Assembly (NCBI GenBank): GCA_905214735.1
Contig: CAJMNI010000001.1
Coordinates: forward strand, 1 to 64,000
From: an uncultured bacterium
GTDB taxonomy: Bacteria; Bacteroidota; Bacteroidia; Bacteroidales; Muribaculaceae
Length of the DNA: 64,000 nucleotides
Direction of reading: 5' to 3'
A program made the position numbers and the translations under genes. The notes under the pieces are model-generated. The model had not been told where the DNA came from. It was given only the letters and a program-made list of their open reading frames with translations, and made no database searches. Positions 7,794-17,941 of this stretch are shown in pieces. How positions within the stretch are numbered: position 1 is the first letter of the stretch; every line of letters begins with the position of its first letter.

Positions 7794-8518
7794 AGCTTCT
7801 CCTTCATCCGCTTGTAGATGAAGACTTTGCCGCGGGTCATAGGCGAGCCTGACGGCTTCTTCACGCCGGGAAACGCCACGGCGCCATCCTTCTGCACCCA
7901 TTCCACCACTTCGTCCATCCATTTGATCATTCCCTCGCGAGTGGGGTGAGGGTTCGAACGGCTCTGGCGCGGAATGCTGAGCTGCAGAGAGTTGAAGAAA
8001 TGTCCCTCGCCGAGCTGCTCGGAGAGCCAGTCGCAGATCACCTTCCCCTCCTTATGGCCGGGCCACGACGGCGGACCGACCCAGATCAGCGGCGTGTCGC
8101 CGGCGGCGCTCTTTATCTTGTCGAGGCCGCTTTTAAGCGCCACCTCCGGCTTCTTCTCGAAAAGCTCGTTCATGCCGAGGCTCACGAAGATGGCGTCGGG
8201 ATCCTGCTGGCGCATTATCCTCTTCAGTCCGGCGGCCGACCCCCATTTGCGGATCGTGCTCCCGTCCCATACCACTGTTGCAACCTCGAAACCGTTCTCC
8301 TTGGCGTAGGCCCCGAGGCGCTCGGAAAGCCAGCCCGTCATCGAATCGCCGATAAACAGCACTTTTTTCACCACTGGGCGCTCATCTTTCTGCTCCGCGG
8401 CGTGGGCCTGCGCATGAGTCTGCTGATGAGCCTGCGGGGCCGGTGTCATGCCGGCGCTCTGAACGCTCCCGATTGAAAGCAATATGGCCGGAATTATCAG
8501 ATATTTCTTCATCGTCAT
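7790..8518 (-). CDS. SGNH/GDSL-hydrolase-like exported protein
   Basis: A signal peptide (MTMKKYLIIPAILLSIGSVQS) is followed by a His/Gln-rich linker. The SGNH core shows block I FIGDSMTGW with Ser59, a Gly near DGSTIRKWG, block III SLGMNE (Asn conserved) and block V NPHPTREG with His191. The residue three before that His, usually Asp, is Ser188, so the classical Ser-Asp-His triad is incomplete. Related families act as sugar O-acetyl esterases or acyltransferases in the periplasm. I chose ATG at 8518; a second Met at 8512 also fits. The stop codon sits inside the heptad array. Confidence 0.8.
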   Translation of the reverse strand: MTMKKYLIIPAILLSIGSVQSAGMTPAPQAHQQTHAQAHAAEQKDERPVVKKVLFIGDSMTGWLSERLGAYAKENGFEVATVVWDGSTIRKWGSAAGLKRIMRQQDPDAIFVSLGMNELFEKKPEVALKSGLDKIKSAAGDTPLIWVGPPSWPGHKEGKVICDWLSEQLGEGHFFNSLQLSIPRQSRSNPHPTREGMIKWMDEVVEWVQKDGAVAFPGVKKPSGSPMTRGKVFIYKRMKEKL

Positions 8519-8530
8519 GTTATTTGGCTG

Positions 8531-8538
8531 CAAAATTA
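8531..8538 (-). promoter_or_regulatory. -7 element (TAATTTTGCAG) for the SGNH gene
   Basis: On minus, TAATTTTGCAG lies 12 nt before the chosen start at 8518, implying a very short leader. It faces away from the identical element at 8593-8600. Confidence 0.55.
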
Positions 8539-8592
8539 ATAAAAATTCCGCCACTGCGGTGATTAATTATACACGCTTTGCGGAATTTTAGC

Positions 8593-8600
8593 TAATTTTG
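8593..8600 (+). promoter_or_regulatory. -7 element (TAATTTTGCAG) for trpS
   Basis: TAATTTTGCAG on plus, 48 nt before the trpS ATG. It is the same 11-mer as the divergent element at 8531, giving a symmetric promoter pair. Confidence 0.55.
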
Positions 8601-8648
8601 CAGCTGAGACTCTCAACTCGCCAACCGATAACAAAGCATAAACAAGAT

Positions 8649-9743
<1,095 letters not shown>

Positions 9744-9794
9744 TCGCTAACCGCTCCGACTCCCTCCGACGAGCAGCTAACTCCCGCCTGAATC

Positions 9795-11024
9795 ATGGTT
9801 CTCAACTGGATCTGGATAGCCTTCTTCGCCATAGCATTCCTTATGGCCCTGGGCACCACCATCTTTACCGGAGAGCTCGGCGTATGGACCGAGATAATGA
9901 ACGCCTCCTTCTCGCAGGCGGCGTTCGCTTTCGAGATCTCGCTGGGGCTGACCGGCGTGCTCACGCTCTGGATGGGAATCATGAAGGTGGGTGAGCGCGG
10001 CGGAGTGATCGAGTTTTTCGGACGACTCATTTCTCCCTTCTTCTCGCGGCTCTTCCCCGGCATACCCAAGGGCGACCCGGCGATGGGGGCGATCTTCATG
10101 AACATCTCCGCCAACATGCTCGGGCTCGACAACGCCGCCACGCCGATGGGACTTCGCGCCATGCAGGAGATGCAGAGGCTCAACGACAGGAAAGACACCG
10201 CCACCGACGCGATGATCATGTTTCTCGTGCTCAACAGCTCGGGACTCTGTCTGATTCCGATCAGCATCATGATGTATCGCGCCCAGGGAGGGGCGTCCAA
10301 CCCCACCGACATCTTCCTGCCGATCCTCATAGCGACTGCGATAGCCACTCTGGTGGGGCTGATAGCCCTCTGCCTGAAGCAGCGCATCCGCATGGACAGG
10401 GTGATCTGGACGTGGCTCGGCGCGATCGCCGGGGTGGTGGCGCTCGTAACCTGGTTCTTCTCCTCGCTCCCCGCCGACAAGGTGCAGCTTTACAGCACGT
10501 TTGCCGCCAATTTCCTTCTTTTCTGCGTGATAATCGCCTTCCTTGCGGCCGGAGTTCGCAAGAAGCTCAACGTCTACAACGTCTTCATCGAAGGAGCTAA
10601 GGAGGGATTCAAGACGGCCGTGATGATTATCCCTTATCTGGTGGCCATACTGGTGGCGATCGGCATGTTCAGGGCTTCCGGGGCGCTCGACGTCTTCACC
10701 GGATGGGTCGAAGCCTTTCTAGGCTGGCTCGGATTCGATACACAATGGGTCGGCGCGTTGCCCACCATGCTCATGAAACCTCTGAGCGGATCGGGGTCAT
10801 GCGCCATGATGCTCGACGTGATGCACGCCAACGGAGCCGACGCCTTCGTCAGCAAACTCGCCGCCTGCGTGCGCGGCTCGACCGACACCACCTTCTATAT
10901 CCTTGCAGTCTACTTCGGCTCGGTCGGCGTCTCCAAGACCCGCTACGCCGCCGGCTACGCCCTGCTCGCCGACCTGACCGGCGCCGTAGCCGCCGTCGTA
11001 GTCGCCTACCTCTTCTGGGGGTAG
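9795..11024 (+). CDS. Fused SpmA/SpmB-type nucleoside-recognition (Gate) membrane protein
   Basis: This 409-aa integral membrane protein contains two Gate-type halves. The first resembles SpmA (FEISLGLTGVLTLWMGIMKV ... SANMLGLDNAATPMGLRAM). The second resembles SpmB (FKTAVMIIPYLVAILVAIGM ... MMLDVMHANGADAFVSKLAA ... RGSTDTTFYILAVYFGSVGV). In spore formers these are separate spore-maturation proteins; in Bacteroidota they occur as one fused transporter-like protein of unknown substrate, with no link to sporulation. The TAG stop is the first element of the heptad array at 11021. Confidence 0.92.
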   Translation: MVLNWIWIAFFAIAFLMALGTTIFTGELGVWTEIMNASFSQAAFAFEISLGLTGVLTLWMGIMKVGERGGVIEFFGRLISPFFSRLFPGIPKGDPAMGAIFMNISANMLGLDNAATPMGLRAMQEMQRLNDRKDTATDAMIMFLVLNSSGLCLIPISIMMYRAQGGASNPTDIFLPILIATAIATLVGLIALCLKQRIRMDRVIWTWLGAIAGVVALVTWFFSSLPADKVQLYSTFAANFLLFCVIIAFLAAGVRKKLNVYNVFIEGAKEGFKTAVMIIPYLVAILVAIGMFRASGALDVFTGWVEAFLGWLGFDTQWVGALPTMLMKPLSGSGSCAMMLDVMHANGADAFVSKLAACVRGSTDTTFYILAVYFGSVGVSKTRYAAGYALLADLTGAVAAVVVAYLFWG

Positions 11025-11094
11025 ATTGCAGATCTTAGATTGTAGATTGTAGTTTGTAGTTTGTAGTTTGTAGATTTTAGATTTTAGTTTGTAG
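11021..11094. repeat. Perfect-register heptad array (KTAGWTT)
   Basis: From 11021 the sequence reads in strict 7-nt steps: GTAGATT, GCAGATC, TTAGATT, GTAGATT, GTAGTTT (three), GTAGATT, TTAGATT, TTAGTTT, GTAG. The stop codon of the Spm-type gene (11022-11024) is inside the first unit. Because 7 is not a multiple of 3, the array places TAG in every plus-strand frame within 21 nt. Confidence 0.9.
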
Positions 11095-11118
11095 GGAATA
11101 TCAGCTCTAAGTGCTTAT

Positions 11119-11211
11119 AGGGCAACCCCGTAGGAGTAGGGCACCCCCCTTGGGGTTCATGCCTTTGGTTCGCTAACCCGGGGTTACCGAGATGCAACCC
11201 CCTCGGGGTTG
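11119..11211. repeat. REP/BIME-like cluster of AACCCC...GGGGTT hairpins
   Basis: Three nested inverted motifs occur in 93 nt. AACCCC (11124) pairs with GGGGTT (11152-11157). AACCCGGGGTT (11175-11185) is near-palindromic. CAACCCC (11195-11201) pairs with GGGGTTG (11205-11211) around a CTC loop. Such intergenic palindromes are frequent in Bacteroidales. No transposase lies nearby. Confidence 0.65.
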
Positions 11212-11392
11212 GCAGCCAGCGTGGCATACCGGACTTTCATATCCGACAGCAAGCAATCCACGTGTGTCTTCTATGAGCCGGCGGAACGCGTTAGCGGGGT
11301 CGGGTGCTCCGCCTAAAAGCGGTGGGGCGAAGAAGTTTTTTTGACTATTTCACTTATTTTATGGCGGATAGGGACTCTATCCCACTTTTTTC

Positions 11393-11423
11393 TTGGTCAA
11401 TTTGAGAATATGCGTTAACTTTG
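11393..11423 (+). promoter_or_regulatory. Promoter of the 936-aa repeat protein
   Basis: TTGG (11393-11396) and TAACTTTG (11416-11423) are 19 nt apart, fitting the Bacteroidota -33/-7 pattern. It implies an unusually long leader of about 240 nt before the ATG at 11672. Confidence 0.5.
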
Positions 11424-11570
11424 CGGAAAATTTGCTAAAGGTTCTATCCAAAATTCCAAGGCTTTGTAACACCGGAATTTTCAAGTTCAACTTTTTGCAT
11501 TTCGACCGCGCAGCCGACAGGCAACGCGGCGTTGACGATTGACTACCACTCTCCTCACAGACATGGAACG

Positions 11571-11637
11571 CTTTGGCGCTCATCTCATGAATACAAAACA
11601 TCTTTGGCGATAAACACGATACGCCTTTGGCGCTCAT
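11571..11637 (+). repeat. CTTTGGCG direct repeats in the mRNA leader
   Basis: CTTTGGCGCTCAT occurs at 11571-11583 and 11625-11637, with a shorter CTTTGGCG at 11602-11609. They are followed by repeated CAAAACAA up to the start codon. They may bind a regulator or form leader structure. Confidence 0.6.
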
Positions 11638-11671
11638 AGCAGACAAAACAACAAAACAACAAAACAACAAT

Positions 11672-14482
11672 ATGAACAAAAGCATTTTGAAAACGGCTTT
11701 GACCGCGGGCACACTGCTGCTTTGCGCCAACTCCGCAGCTGCTTATCAGCACTATGCCAACGTGACGGCTAATACCAACCCGTCATCCGTGGCGCAAGTG
11801 TATGTCACTACCGACAATCTCGATCCGGCATCCATCAACTTCTCCGCTTCCAGCATGAACGGTAATATGGCTACCGGAGACTCTTGGAGCGCCAACGTTA
11901 GTGGCACTGTTTATGTTTACACGAAACTGATTGACGACGCCTACGGATCTTATGAGTTCGTCAATGTCACCAGAACCGGTGGCAACAACGACAATTGGAA
12001 AATAGGATCAACCGAATTTTACGATAACAACAGATATACAAAAACAGCTGTTACCGTAAGAGGTCAGGGCGGGACCGCTCTGAATTATCCTAAATATACC
12101 TTTACGGCCAACTTCCAGAAGGTTACTACCGACTATAGCGCCAATATCGTGCTTAACGCAGCTTCTACCGACCCTGCCGACCAGCCCGACGGCGTGCTGT
12201 CGTTCTACGCCTCCCTCAGCTACGCCACTCCTTCCGACGCCGATTTCCAGCCGGCCGGTTCCTCCTTCCCCATCGCCTGGTCGGCCAAGACAGGCGACAC
12301 GGCAAAGACCGTCTACCTCTTCGCCAAAGTGGCCAACCCAGATTATAACTTCGAGGGTTGGAACGACGCCTCGGGCAATCAGATAAGCACGAGCATCGAA
12401 AAGGTGGCCGTATCAATCAACGGTAAAGACGCCAACCCCGACACATATAACTGGACGGCTATCTTCTCGCCGAAAACAGCCCACTATTATGCCGACGTGA
12501 CGCTTGCCGGCTATCCCGACAACTTCGCCAACGTCTTCGCATCGCTTTCAGCCGACGAACCCGCCGCCGAAGCTTACAAGAGTGCCGGAAGCACTTTCAC
12601 CCTCGACTGGACAGCCACCCCGGGCGAGACATCGAAGACAATCTATCTCTTCACCGCCCCAACCAACGCCGACTACGCATTCTCCAACTGGAGCGACGCC
12701 GCCAATCAGCAGATCTCCACTGAGATGAAAGGGGTGGCAGTTACCGTCAACGGCAACATCCTCTCGCAGAAGCCAAGCGCCACCTTCAGCGCCAACTATC
12801 AGGAGAACCAGATCACCGTCGGTTACAACTCCTCGGAGTTCAACGGTGTGGCTCCCGAGATTGCAAAATCGAAGGAGTATGTAGTGGCAGGCCGCGAGAT
12901 CACCGTCTCGGCCAAAGCCCCGGTAATCAGCGGACTCACCGACAAAGAGGGTAATCCGGCCCGCAACAATCACTTCGTATTCCGCAACTGGACCGACCAG
13001 AACGGCAACATCATTTCCGACCAGCCGGAATACACCTTCACTGTCAGCGGCAAGCAGGATCTCACCGCCCACTTCGACTTCGTGCCGACATTCAAGGGGG
13101 CGGGCTACTACCGCATCAAATCCTCCCGCCAGGACTACACCGAATATCTCAAGGCCGTCGGCAACGTAAGCCTCAGCAGCGGCAACCTCCTCACCGACGA
13201 TTACTACATGACCGCCGACATGGTGCTCGCAGGCTATAAAGCAGCCGAAGACGCCGCTCCCTACTCGGAAGGCAACCTCGTTCCCTTCTCCGAAAGCGAC
13301 CCCGCCACAATCTGGTGGCTCGATTCCGACGAATATTTCGACAGCGAAAAATATACCGACATTTCCAAAGTCGAGTCGTTTGGCGATTTCAACCATTTTA
13401 AAGGCATCCTCGTGCAGTTGGGCGCAAACCTCAAATCGCAGAACCTTACCGCCGGAAACTACATGAGCGGCTACGGAAACCATCTTTGGATGAGCAACGG
13501 CTCTTACGCCGGCAGCATCGCCATGAGAGGTACGGCAATGACTACGAAATATATTGCCCGCTTTGACGGCGACGAATGGTATGGCGGCGTGGTCCACAAC
13601 GGCGGCGAAGACGTCAGATCATCCTTCGAGTTCGAGCCGATCGACCTCGCCCACGCCGATCAGTTCTTCTTCGGCGCCAAACCCGACGACAACACCTACT
13701 GCTTCTGCGGAGGTTACCTCTCCGGCACCGAGATGCAATATGAAGAGGGATTCTGGACCACCATGTACACCGCCTTCCCCTACGAATGCATCGACGGCAC
13801 GAAAGCCTTCTACATCGCGAAGAGCGCCGACGGCACCGACTTCGTGGTCAAACCGATCGAGACCGTATCTGACAACGGCAACACGGTAGTGCCGAAAGAG
13901 ACGGCCGTGCTCTTGAAATGCAATAGCACCGATCCCCGCGAGAACCGTCTGATCCCGCTCCCGATGGATGCCAACTATGCCGCTCCCGCCGACAATCTGC
14001 TCTGCGGCGACTATCAGACCAACAACGACACCCGCAGCGGAAGCGACCTCGAGAAAGCCAAATCTTATCACTACACCTGGCTTGAAGAGGGGAACTGGCA
14101 CTCCAACTATCAGCACAGCGACTACACCCAGCTCACCAGCGAGCATTATGTGCTCGACCTCGCAGCCCGTTCATACGACGCTGTCCGCCCGCGCCGCGAA
14201 GCCGCCGCCGAGGCCAGCCCGATCCAGTTCAAGCGCGTTGTCGAATCGCGTCCCCTCATGGCCAACGGTGTTTACCTCAACGGCGCCGAGGTGCTTGCAG
14301 TCAATCCTAATGTCGGCGACTCCTTCGACGTCTTCAACGGAGGGCTCAACACCGGCGTGGAGGAAATCGAAGCTGCCGAAGAGGCCGGCGACGACGCCTG
14401 GTATACTCTCAGCGGCATCCGCGTGGACCGTCCGCAGCGCGGCCAGATCTACATCCACAACCACCGGAAGATTAGGTTTTAG
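11672..14482 (+). CDS. Large secreted repeat protein (surface/adhesin-like, function unknown)
   Basis: This 936-aa protein starts with a signal peptide (MNKSILKTALTAGTLLLCANSAAA). Residues of about 20-400 contain three beta-rich repeats, each opening with a phrase such as HYANVT, DYSANIVL or HYYADVTL and closing with a W-containing strand (YNFEGWNDASG, YAFSNWSDAA) and a TFxANYQ-type end. This pattern resembles InlB B-type/Flg_new beta repeats. A Fn3-like part follows (FRNWTDQNGN), then a long unassigned region with DAWYTLSGIRVDRPQRGQ at the C-terminus. That tail resembles the short WYTLxGxRVxxPxxGxYIHNxxK ends of secreted Muribaculaceae/Prevotella proteins, perhaps a reduced sorting signal. 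The last residues (RF) are encoded by the heptad array. Confidence 0.8.
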   Translation: MNKSILKTALTAGTLLLCANSAAAYQHYANVTANTNPSSVAQVYVTTDNLDPASINFSASSMNGNMATGDSWSANVSGTVYVYTKLIDDAYGSYEFVNVTRTGGNNDNWKIGSTEFYDNNRYTKTAVTVRGQGGTALNYPKYTFTANFQKVTTDYSANIVLNAASTDPADQPDGVLSFYASLSYATPSDADFQPAGSSFPIAWSAKTGDTAKTVYLFAKVANPDYNFEGWNDASGNQISTSIEKVAVSINGKDANPDTYNWTAIFSPKTAHYYADVTLAGYPDNFANVFASLSADEPAAEAYKSAGSTFTLDWTATPGETSKTIYLFTAPTNADYAFSNWSDAANQQISTEMKGVAVTVNGNILSQKPSATFSANYQENQITVGYNSSEFNGVAPEIAKSKEYVVAGREITVSAKAPVISGLTDKEGNPARNNHFVFRNWTDQNGNIISDQPEYTFTVSGKQDLTAHFDFVPTFKGAGYYRIKSSRQDYTEYLKAVGNVSLSSGNLLTDDYYMTADMVLAGYKAAEDAAPYSEGNLVPFSESDPATIWWLDSDEYFDSEKYTDISKVESFGDFNHFKGILVQLGANLKSQNLTAGNYMSGYGNHLWMSNGSYAGSIAMRGTAMTTKYIARFDGDEWYGGVVHNGGEDVRSSFEFEPIDLAHADQFFFGAKPDDNTYCFCGGYLSGTEMQYEEGFWTTMYTAFPYECIDGTKAFYIAKSADGTDFVVKPIETVSDNGNTVVPKETAVLLKCNSTDPRENRLIPLPMDANYAAPADNLLCGDYQTNNDTRSGSDLEKAKSYHYTWLEEGNWHSNYQHSDYTQLTSEHYVLDLAARSYDAVRPRREAAAEASPIQFKRVVESRPLMANGVYLNGAEVLAVNPNVGDSFDVFNGGLNTGVEEIEAAEEAGDDAWYTLSGIRVDRPQRGQIYIHNHRKIRF

Positions 14483-14514
14483 GTTTTAGGCTTTAGAGCT
14501 TTAGAGCTTAGATA
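14472..14514. repeat. Heptad array (TTAGGTT/TTAGAGC) across a stop codon
   Basis: Units TTAGGTT (14472), TTAGGTT (14479), TTAGGCT (14486), TTAGAGC (14493), TTAGAGC (14501) and TTAGATA (14508). The TAG stop of the upstream gene (14480-14482) is in the second unit, and the first unit encodes the last residues. Confidence 0.85.
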
Positions 14515-14520
14515 AATAAA

Positions 14521-14560
14521 AAATTCGGGGCGCTCCGATCGGAACGCCCCGAATTTTTTA
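14521..14560. terminator. Strong bidirectional terminator
   Basis: AAATTCGGGGCG (14521-14532) pairs perfectly with CGCCCCGAATTT (14545-14556). The inner sequence CCGATCGG is itself palindromic. T-rich ends lie on both strands, so it serves both the repeat-protein gene and the convergent valS. Confidence 0.85.
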
Positions 14561-14610
14561 TTTATAATTTCGTCTTATGCTTGATTGCTGCCCTTGTTCG
14601 TCTTCCCTTT

Positions 14611-17241
14611 TCAGGCGTCGACGCCGAGCGCGGCAAGCGACGCGCGAATGGCGGCAAGCTTCTCGTTGGCATCGCTCTGCTTCTTACGCTCCACAGCCAC
14701 CACGGCTTCGGGAGCGTTGGCCACAAAGCGTTCGTTGGAGAGCTTCTTCTCCACGCCGGCAAGGAAACGGGTGTAATAGTCGAAATCCATGCGCAGACGG
14801 GCAACTTCCTCCTCAACGTTGATCTTGTCGGCCAGAGGCACGCTATATTCCGTAGCGCCGACGATAAAGGCCGATGCCGCGGGATTCTTCTCCTCCACGC
14901 TCTTGATCTCCGACAGATTGCCCATCTTCACCAAGATGCTGTCGAGCTTCGGATCGTGCGGGCCCTTCACGTCGAGTTCGAGAGGCTCACGCTGCGGCAG
15001 CTGCTTCTGCTTGCGCACCGTGCGGATGCCGGCCACAACCTCCTTCAGATGCTCGAACGCCGAGAGGAGCGCCTCGTCGGGCTCGTCGGACTTCGGCAGC
15101 TGGGCCGTCATGATGCTCTCGCCCGGCTTGCGCTCGGCGAGATGCTGCCAGAGTTCCTCGGTGATGAAAGGCATGAAGGGATGGAGCAGACGCAGAAGGG
15201 TGTCGAAGAAATCGAGCGTCGCGCGATAGGTCTCCCCGTCGATCGGCGCGCCGTAGGCCGGCTTGATCATCTCGAGATACCAGGCCGAGAACTCGTCCCA
15301 GAAAAGACGGTAGACAGCCATCAGCGCCTCCGAGATGCGGAACTTGCCCATCAGGTCGTCCATCTCAGCCATGCAGACCGACAGACGCGAGCGGAACCAT
15401 TCCACAGCCAGGCGCGAGCTCTCCGGCTGAGCGATGCTCTCGTCGACGGCCCACCCCTTCAGCAATCGGAAGGAATTCCAGATCTTGTTGCAGAAATTGC
15501 GGCCCTGCTCGCAGAGCGAATCGTCATACATTATATCGTGGCCGGCCGGAGCGGCAAGCATGATGCCCATGCGCACGCCGTCGGCGCCGAATTTGTCGAT
15601 AAGTTCCAGAGGATCGGGCGAATTGCCCAGCGACTTCGACATCTTGCGGCCGAGCTTGTCGCGCACGATGCCCGTGAAATAGACATTCCCGAAAGGTTTC
15701 TTCCCCGTGAACTCGTAGCCGGCCATGATCATGCGGGCCACCCAGAAGAAGATGATGTCGGGAGCCGTCACAAGGTCGCTCGTCGGATAATAATATTTGA
15801 ATTCCTTGTTGTCGGGGTCGAGGATGCCGTTGAAAAGCGAGATCGGCCAGAGCCAGGAGGAGAACCAGGTGTCGAGGCAGTCGGGGTCGCGCTTCAGGTC
15901 GGCGAGCGTCAGCGAAGCGTCGCCCGTCTTCTCGATAGCCTTCTCGAGCGCCTGAGCCTCGTTCTCGGCCACAACGAATCCGCCCGAGGGGAGGAACCAG
16001 GCCGGAATCTGATGGCCCCACCAGAGCTGGCGCGAGATGCACCAGTCTTTGATCGTCGACATCCAGTGGCGGTAGACGTTCTTGAACTTCGCCGGAACAT
16101 ATTTGATCTCGTCATCTTCCACAGCCTTCAGGGCCGGACGGGCCAGCGACTCCATCTTAACAAACCACTGCATCGAGAGCTTCGGTTCGATCACGGCGTC
16201 GGTGCGCTCCGAATGGCCCACCTTGTTTACGTAATCCTCCACCTTCTCCACGAGGTCGCGGGCCTTGAGATCCTCCATGATCTTGTCGCGCACCTCGAAG
16301 CGGTCGAGGCCGACATACATTCCGCCGGCTTCCGAGATAGTGCCGTTGTCGTTGAAGATGTCGATCGAAGGGAGATTGTATTTGTCTCCGAGCATATAGT
16401 CGTTGACGTCATGGGCCGGGGTGACCTTGAGGCAGCCCGTGCCGAATTCCATGTCGACATATTCATCCATGATGATAGGCACCGAGCGGCCCACCATCGG
16501 CACGATCACGCGCTTCCCTTTCAGCCAGGAATAGCGCTCGTCGTTGGGGTTGACGCAGACGGCCGTATCGCCCAAGATTGTCTCCGGACGCGTAGTGGCC
16601 ACCACGATATAGCGGTCTTCACCCTCCACATAATAGCGGAGATGGAAGAGATGGCTGTGTTCCTCTTTATATATCACCTCCTCGTCGCTGAGGGCGGTCA
16701 TAGCCTGCGGGTCCCAGTTGACCATGCGCACGCCGCGATAGATCAGCCCCTTGTTGTAGAGGTCGTTGAAAACGCGGATCACGCTCTTGGAGCGCGTCTC
16801 GTCCATGGTGAAGGCGGTGCGTTCCCAGTCGCACGAAGCGCCGAGCTTGCGCAGCTGGCTCAGGATGATGCCGCCATATTTCTCGGTCCAGTCCCAGGCA
16901 TGGCGCAGAAACTCCTCGCGAGAGAGGGAATGCTTGTCGATGCCCTCCTTGGCGAGCTTGGCCACGACCTTGGCCTCGGTCGAGATGGCCGCGTGGTCGG
17001 TGCCCGGCACCCAGCAGGCGTTCTTGCCCGTCATGCGCGCCCGGCGCACCAGAATGTCCTGAATCGTGTTGTTGAGCATGTGACCCATGTGGAGAACTCC
17101 CGTCACATTGGGCGGCGGTATCACTATAGTATAGGGCTCCCGGTCGTCAGGCTCCGAATGGAAGAGACCGTGCTCCATCCAATAGGCATACCACTTGTCT
17201 TCAACCTCTGAAGGGTCGTACTTGGTAGCTAATTCGTTCAT
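14611..17241 (-). CDS. valS: Valyl-tRNA synthetase
   Basis: A class I synthetase of 876 aa that charges tRNA-Val and edits mischarged threonine. HMGH lies at residues 51-54 ([13 protein letters not shown]). The editing domain (CP1) runs roughly 170-370 and includes [22 protein letters not shown] lies at 533-537. The C-terminal coiled arm ([20 protein letters not shown] ... [21 protein letters not shown]) is typical of ValRS. The antisense strand is also open over nearly the same length, a codon-bias effect. A TAATTTTG promoter element lies 28 nt upstream. Confidence 0.98.
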   Translation of the reverse strand: MNELATKYDPSEVEDKWYAYWMEHGLFHSEPDDREPYTIVIPPPNVTGVLHMGHMLNNTIQDILVRRARMTGKNACWVPGTDHAAISTEAKVVAKLAKEGIDKHSLSREEFLRHAWDWTEKYGGIILSQLRKLGASCDWERTAFTMDETRSKSVIRVFNDLYNKGLIYRGVRMVNWDPQAMTALSDEEVIYKEEHSHLFHLRYYVEGEDRYIVVATTRPETILGDTAVCVNPNDERYSWLKGKRVIVPMVGRSVPIIMDEYVDMEFGTGCLKVTPAHDVNDYMLGDKYNLPSIDIFNDNGTISEAGGMYVGLDRFEVRDKIMEDLKARDLVEKVEDYVNKVGHSERTDAVIEPKLSMQWFVKMESLARPALKAVEDDEIKYVPAKFKNVYRHWMSTIKDWCISRQLWWGHQIPAWFLPSGGFVVAENEAQALEKAIEKTGDASLTLADLKRDPDCLDTWFSSWLWPISLFNGILDPDNKEFKYYYPTSDLVTAPDIIFFWVARMIMAGYEFTGKKPFGNVYFTGIVRDKLGRKMSKSLGNSPDPLELIDKFGADGVRMGIMLAAPAGHDIMYDDSLCEQGRNFCNKIWNSFRLLKGWAVDESIAQPESSRLAVEWFRSRLSVCMAEMDDLMGKFRISEALMAVYRLFWDEFSAWYLEMIKPAYGAPIDGETYRATLDFFDTLLRLLHPFMPFITEELWQHLAERKPGESIMTAQLPKSDEPDEALLSAFEHLKEVVAGIRTVRKQKQLPQREPLELDVKGPHDPKLDSILVKMGNLSEIKSVEEKNPAASAFIVGATEYSVPLADKINVEEEVARLRMDFDYYTRFLAGVEKKLSNERFVANAPEAVVAVERKKQSDANEKLAAIRASLAALGVDA

Positions 17242-17268
17242 ATATTGATTATGATGTTGTCAGAACTG

Positions 17269-17276
17269 CAAAATTA
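17269..17276 (-). promoter_or_regulatory. -7 element (TAATTTTGCAG) for valS
   Basis: On minus, TAATTTTGCAG matches the -7 consensus 28 nt before the valS start. Confidence 0.55.
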
Positions 17277-17332
17277 CAAATAAACTCGCTAATCTCCCCA
17301 ATTTTCAGCCGGAAAATATCCAATCGGCTCCC

Positions 17333-17368
17333 TAAATTTGCATAAAAAGCAGATTTTTCGTATTTTTG
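17333..17368 (+). promoter_or_regulatory. Two candidate -7 elements for the TM2 gene
   Basis: TAAATTTG (17333-17340) and TATTTTTG (17361-17368) both match TAnnTTTG, 97 and 69 nt before the start at 17437. Either or both may be used. Confidence 0.5.
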
Positions 17369-17436
17369 CACATTAAGCATCAAAGCCGACGCGCCGATGT
17401 GCCCGCTTTGTCTCATTCATTTAATCAAAACACATC

Positions 17437-17856
17437 ATGCAGTATTATCTGAACATCAACAATCAGTCGATCGGTCCGATGAGCGCCGACCAAGTAATGG
17501 CCTACAACATTGATCCGAACACACCGGTGAGCGCCGACGGCGGCCCCTGGCAGCCCCTCTACACCCACCCCGAACTAATGCAGCTTCTCCAGGCGCGCAA
17601 GGCTCCCGCAGCCGGACAGTCTGACTCGAAGCGCGTGCTCTGCGGAATCATGGCGATCATCTTCGGAACGCTCGGCATCCAGTATTTCCTCTGCGGAAAG
17701 ACCACTGCCGGAATCCTGACGATCCTGATCTCCCTCGTGACATGCGGAGCCTGGGGTCTGATCACCTTTATCCAGGGAATCCTCATGCTCACCATGAGCG
17801 ACGAGCAGTTCGAACAGAAATTCGTGACAAGCACCACTACTTTCCCCATCTTCTAA
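17437..17856 (+). CDS. GYF_2-TM2 domain membrane protein
   Basis: This 139-aa protein has two parts. Residues 1-50 form a GYF_2-like domain (YYLNINNQSIGPMSADQV, with a WQPLY strand), a fold used for protein-protein contacts. Residues of about 65-130 form a TM2 domain, two membrane helices around a short turn (VLCGIMAIIFGTLGIQYFLC and ILTILISLVTCGAWGLITFI). The combination is widespread in Bacteroidota; its function is not established. The gene is short, monocistronic by position, and followed by a hairpin at 17881-17908. Confidence 0.9.
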   Translation: MQYYLNINNQSIGPMSADQVMAYNIDPNTPVSADGGPWQPLYTHPELMQLLQARKAPAAGQSDSKRVLCGIMAIIFGTLGIQYFLCGKTTAGILTILISLVTCGAWGLITFIQGILMLTMSDEQFEQKFVTSTTTFPIF

Positions 17857-17880
17857 AACGGCAATTAAACCACATCATCC

Positions 17881-17908
17881 CCGGGGGCGGAGCTTGCTCT
17901 GCCCCCGG
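17881..17908 (+). terminator. GC-rich hairpin after the TM2 gene
   Basis: CCGGGGGC (17881-17888) pairs with GCCCCCGG (17901-17908), and the inner bases extend the stem with one wobble. There is no T-run, so termination would be weak. It lies 33 nt before the parC start and could also act as a leader structure. Confidence 0.5.
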
Positions 17909-17941
17909 CTAACAATACAACCTTCCGCTATAAATCTATAA

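Larger units (their letters stand above)
11025..11671. other. 647-bp gene-free spacer with repeats, promoter and long leader
   Basis: In order it holds the rest of the heptad array (to 11094), a REP-like hairpin cluster (11119-11211), an unexplained GC-rich piece (11212-11330), a promoter (11393-11423) and a leader of about 240 nt. A minus-strand ORF at 11377-11730 lacks coding character and is not called. Confidence 0.7.

Noticed and set aside
11377..11730. Minus-strand ORF of 117 codons in the 11-kb spacer
   Set aside because: It crosses the promoter and the signal-peptide codons of the plus-strand repeat-protein gene and has a Cys/Phe-rich, non-coding-like composition.
14581..17211. 876-codon open frame on plus, antisense to valS
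   Set aside because: valS on minus has all catalytic motifs. The antisense frame is open because of GC-rich codon bias and encodes a His/Glu/Val-rich sequence without domains.
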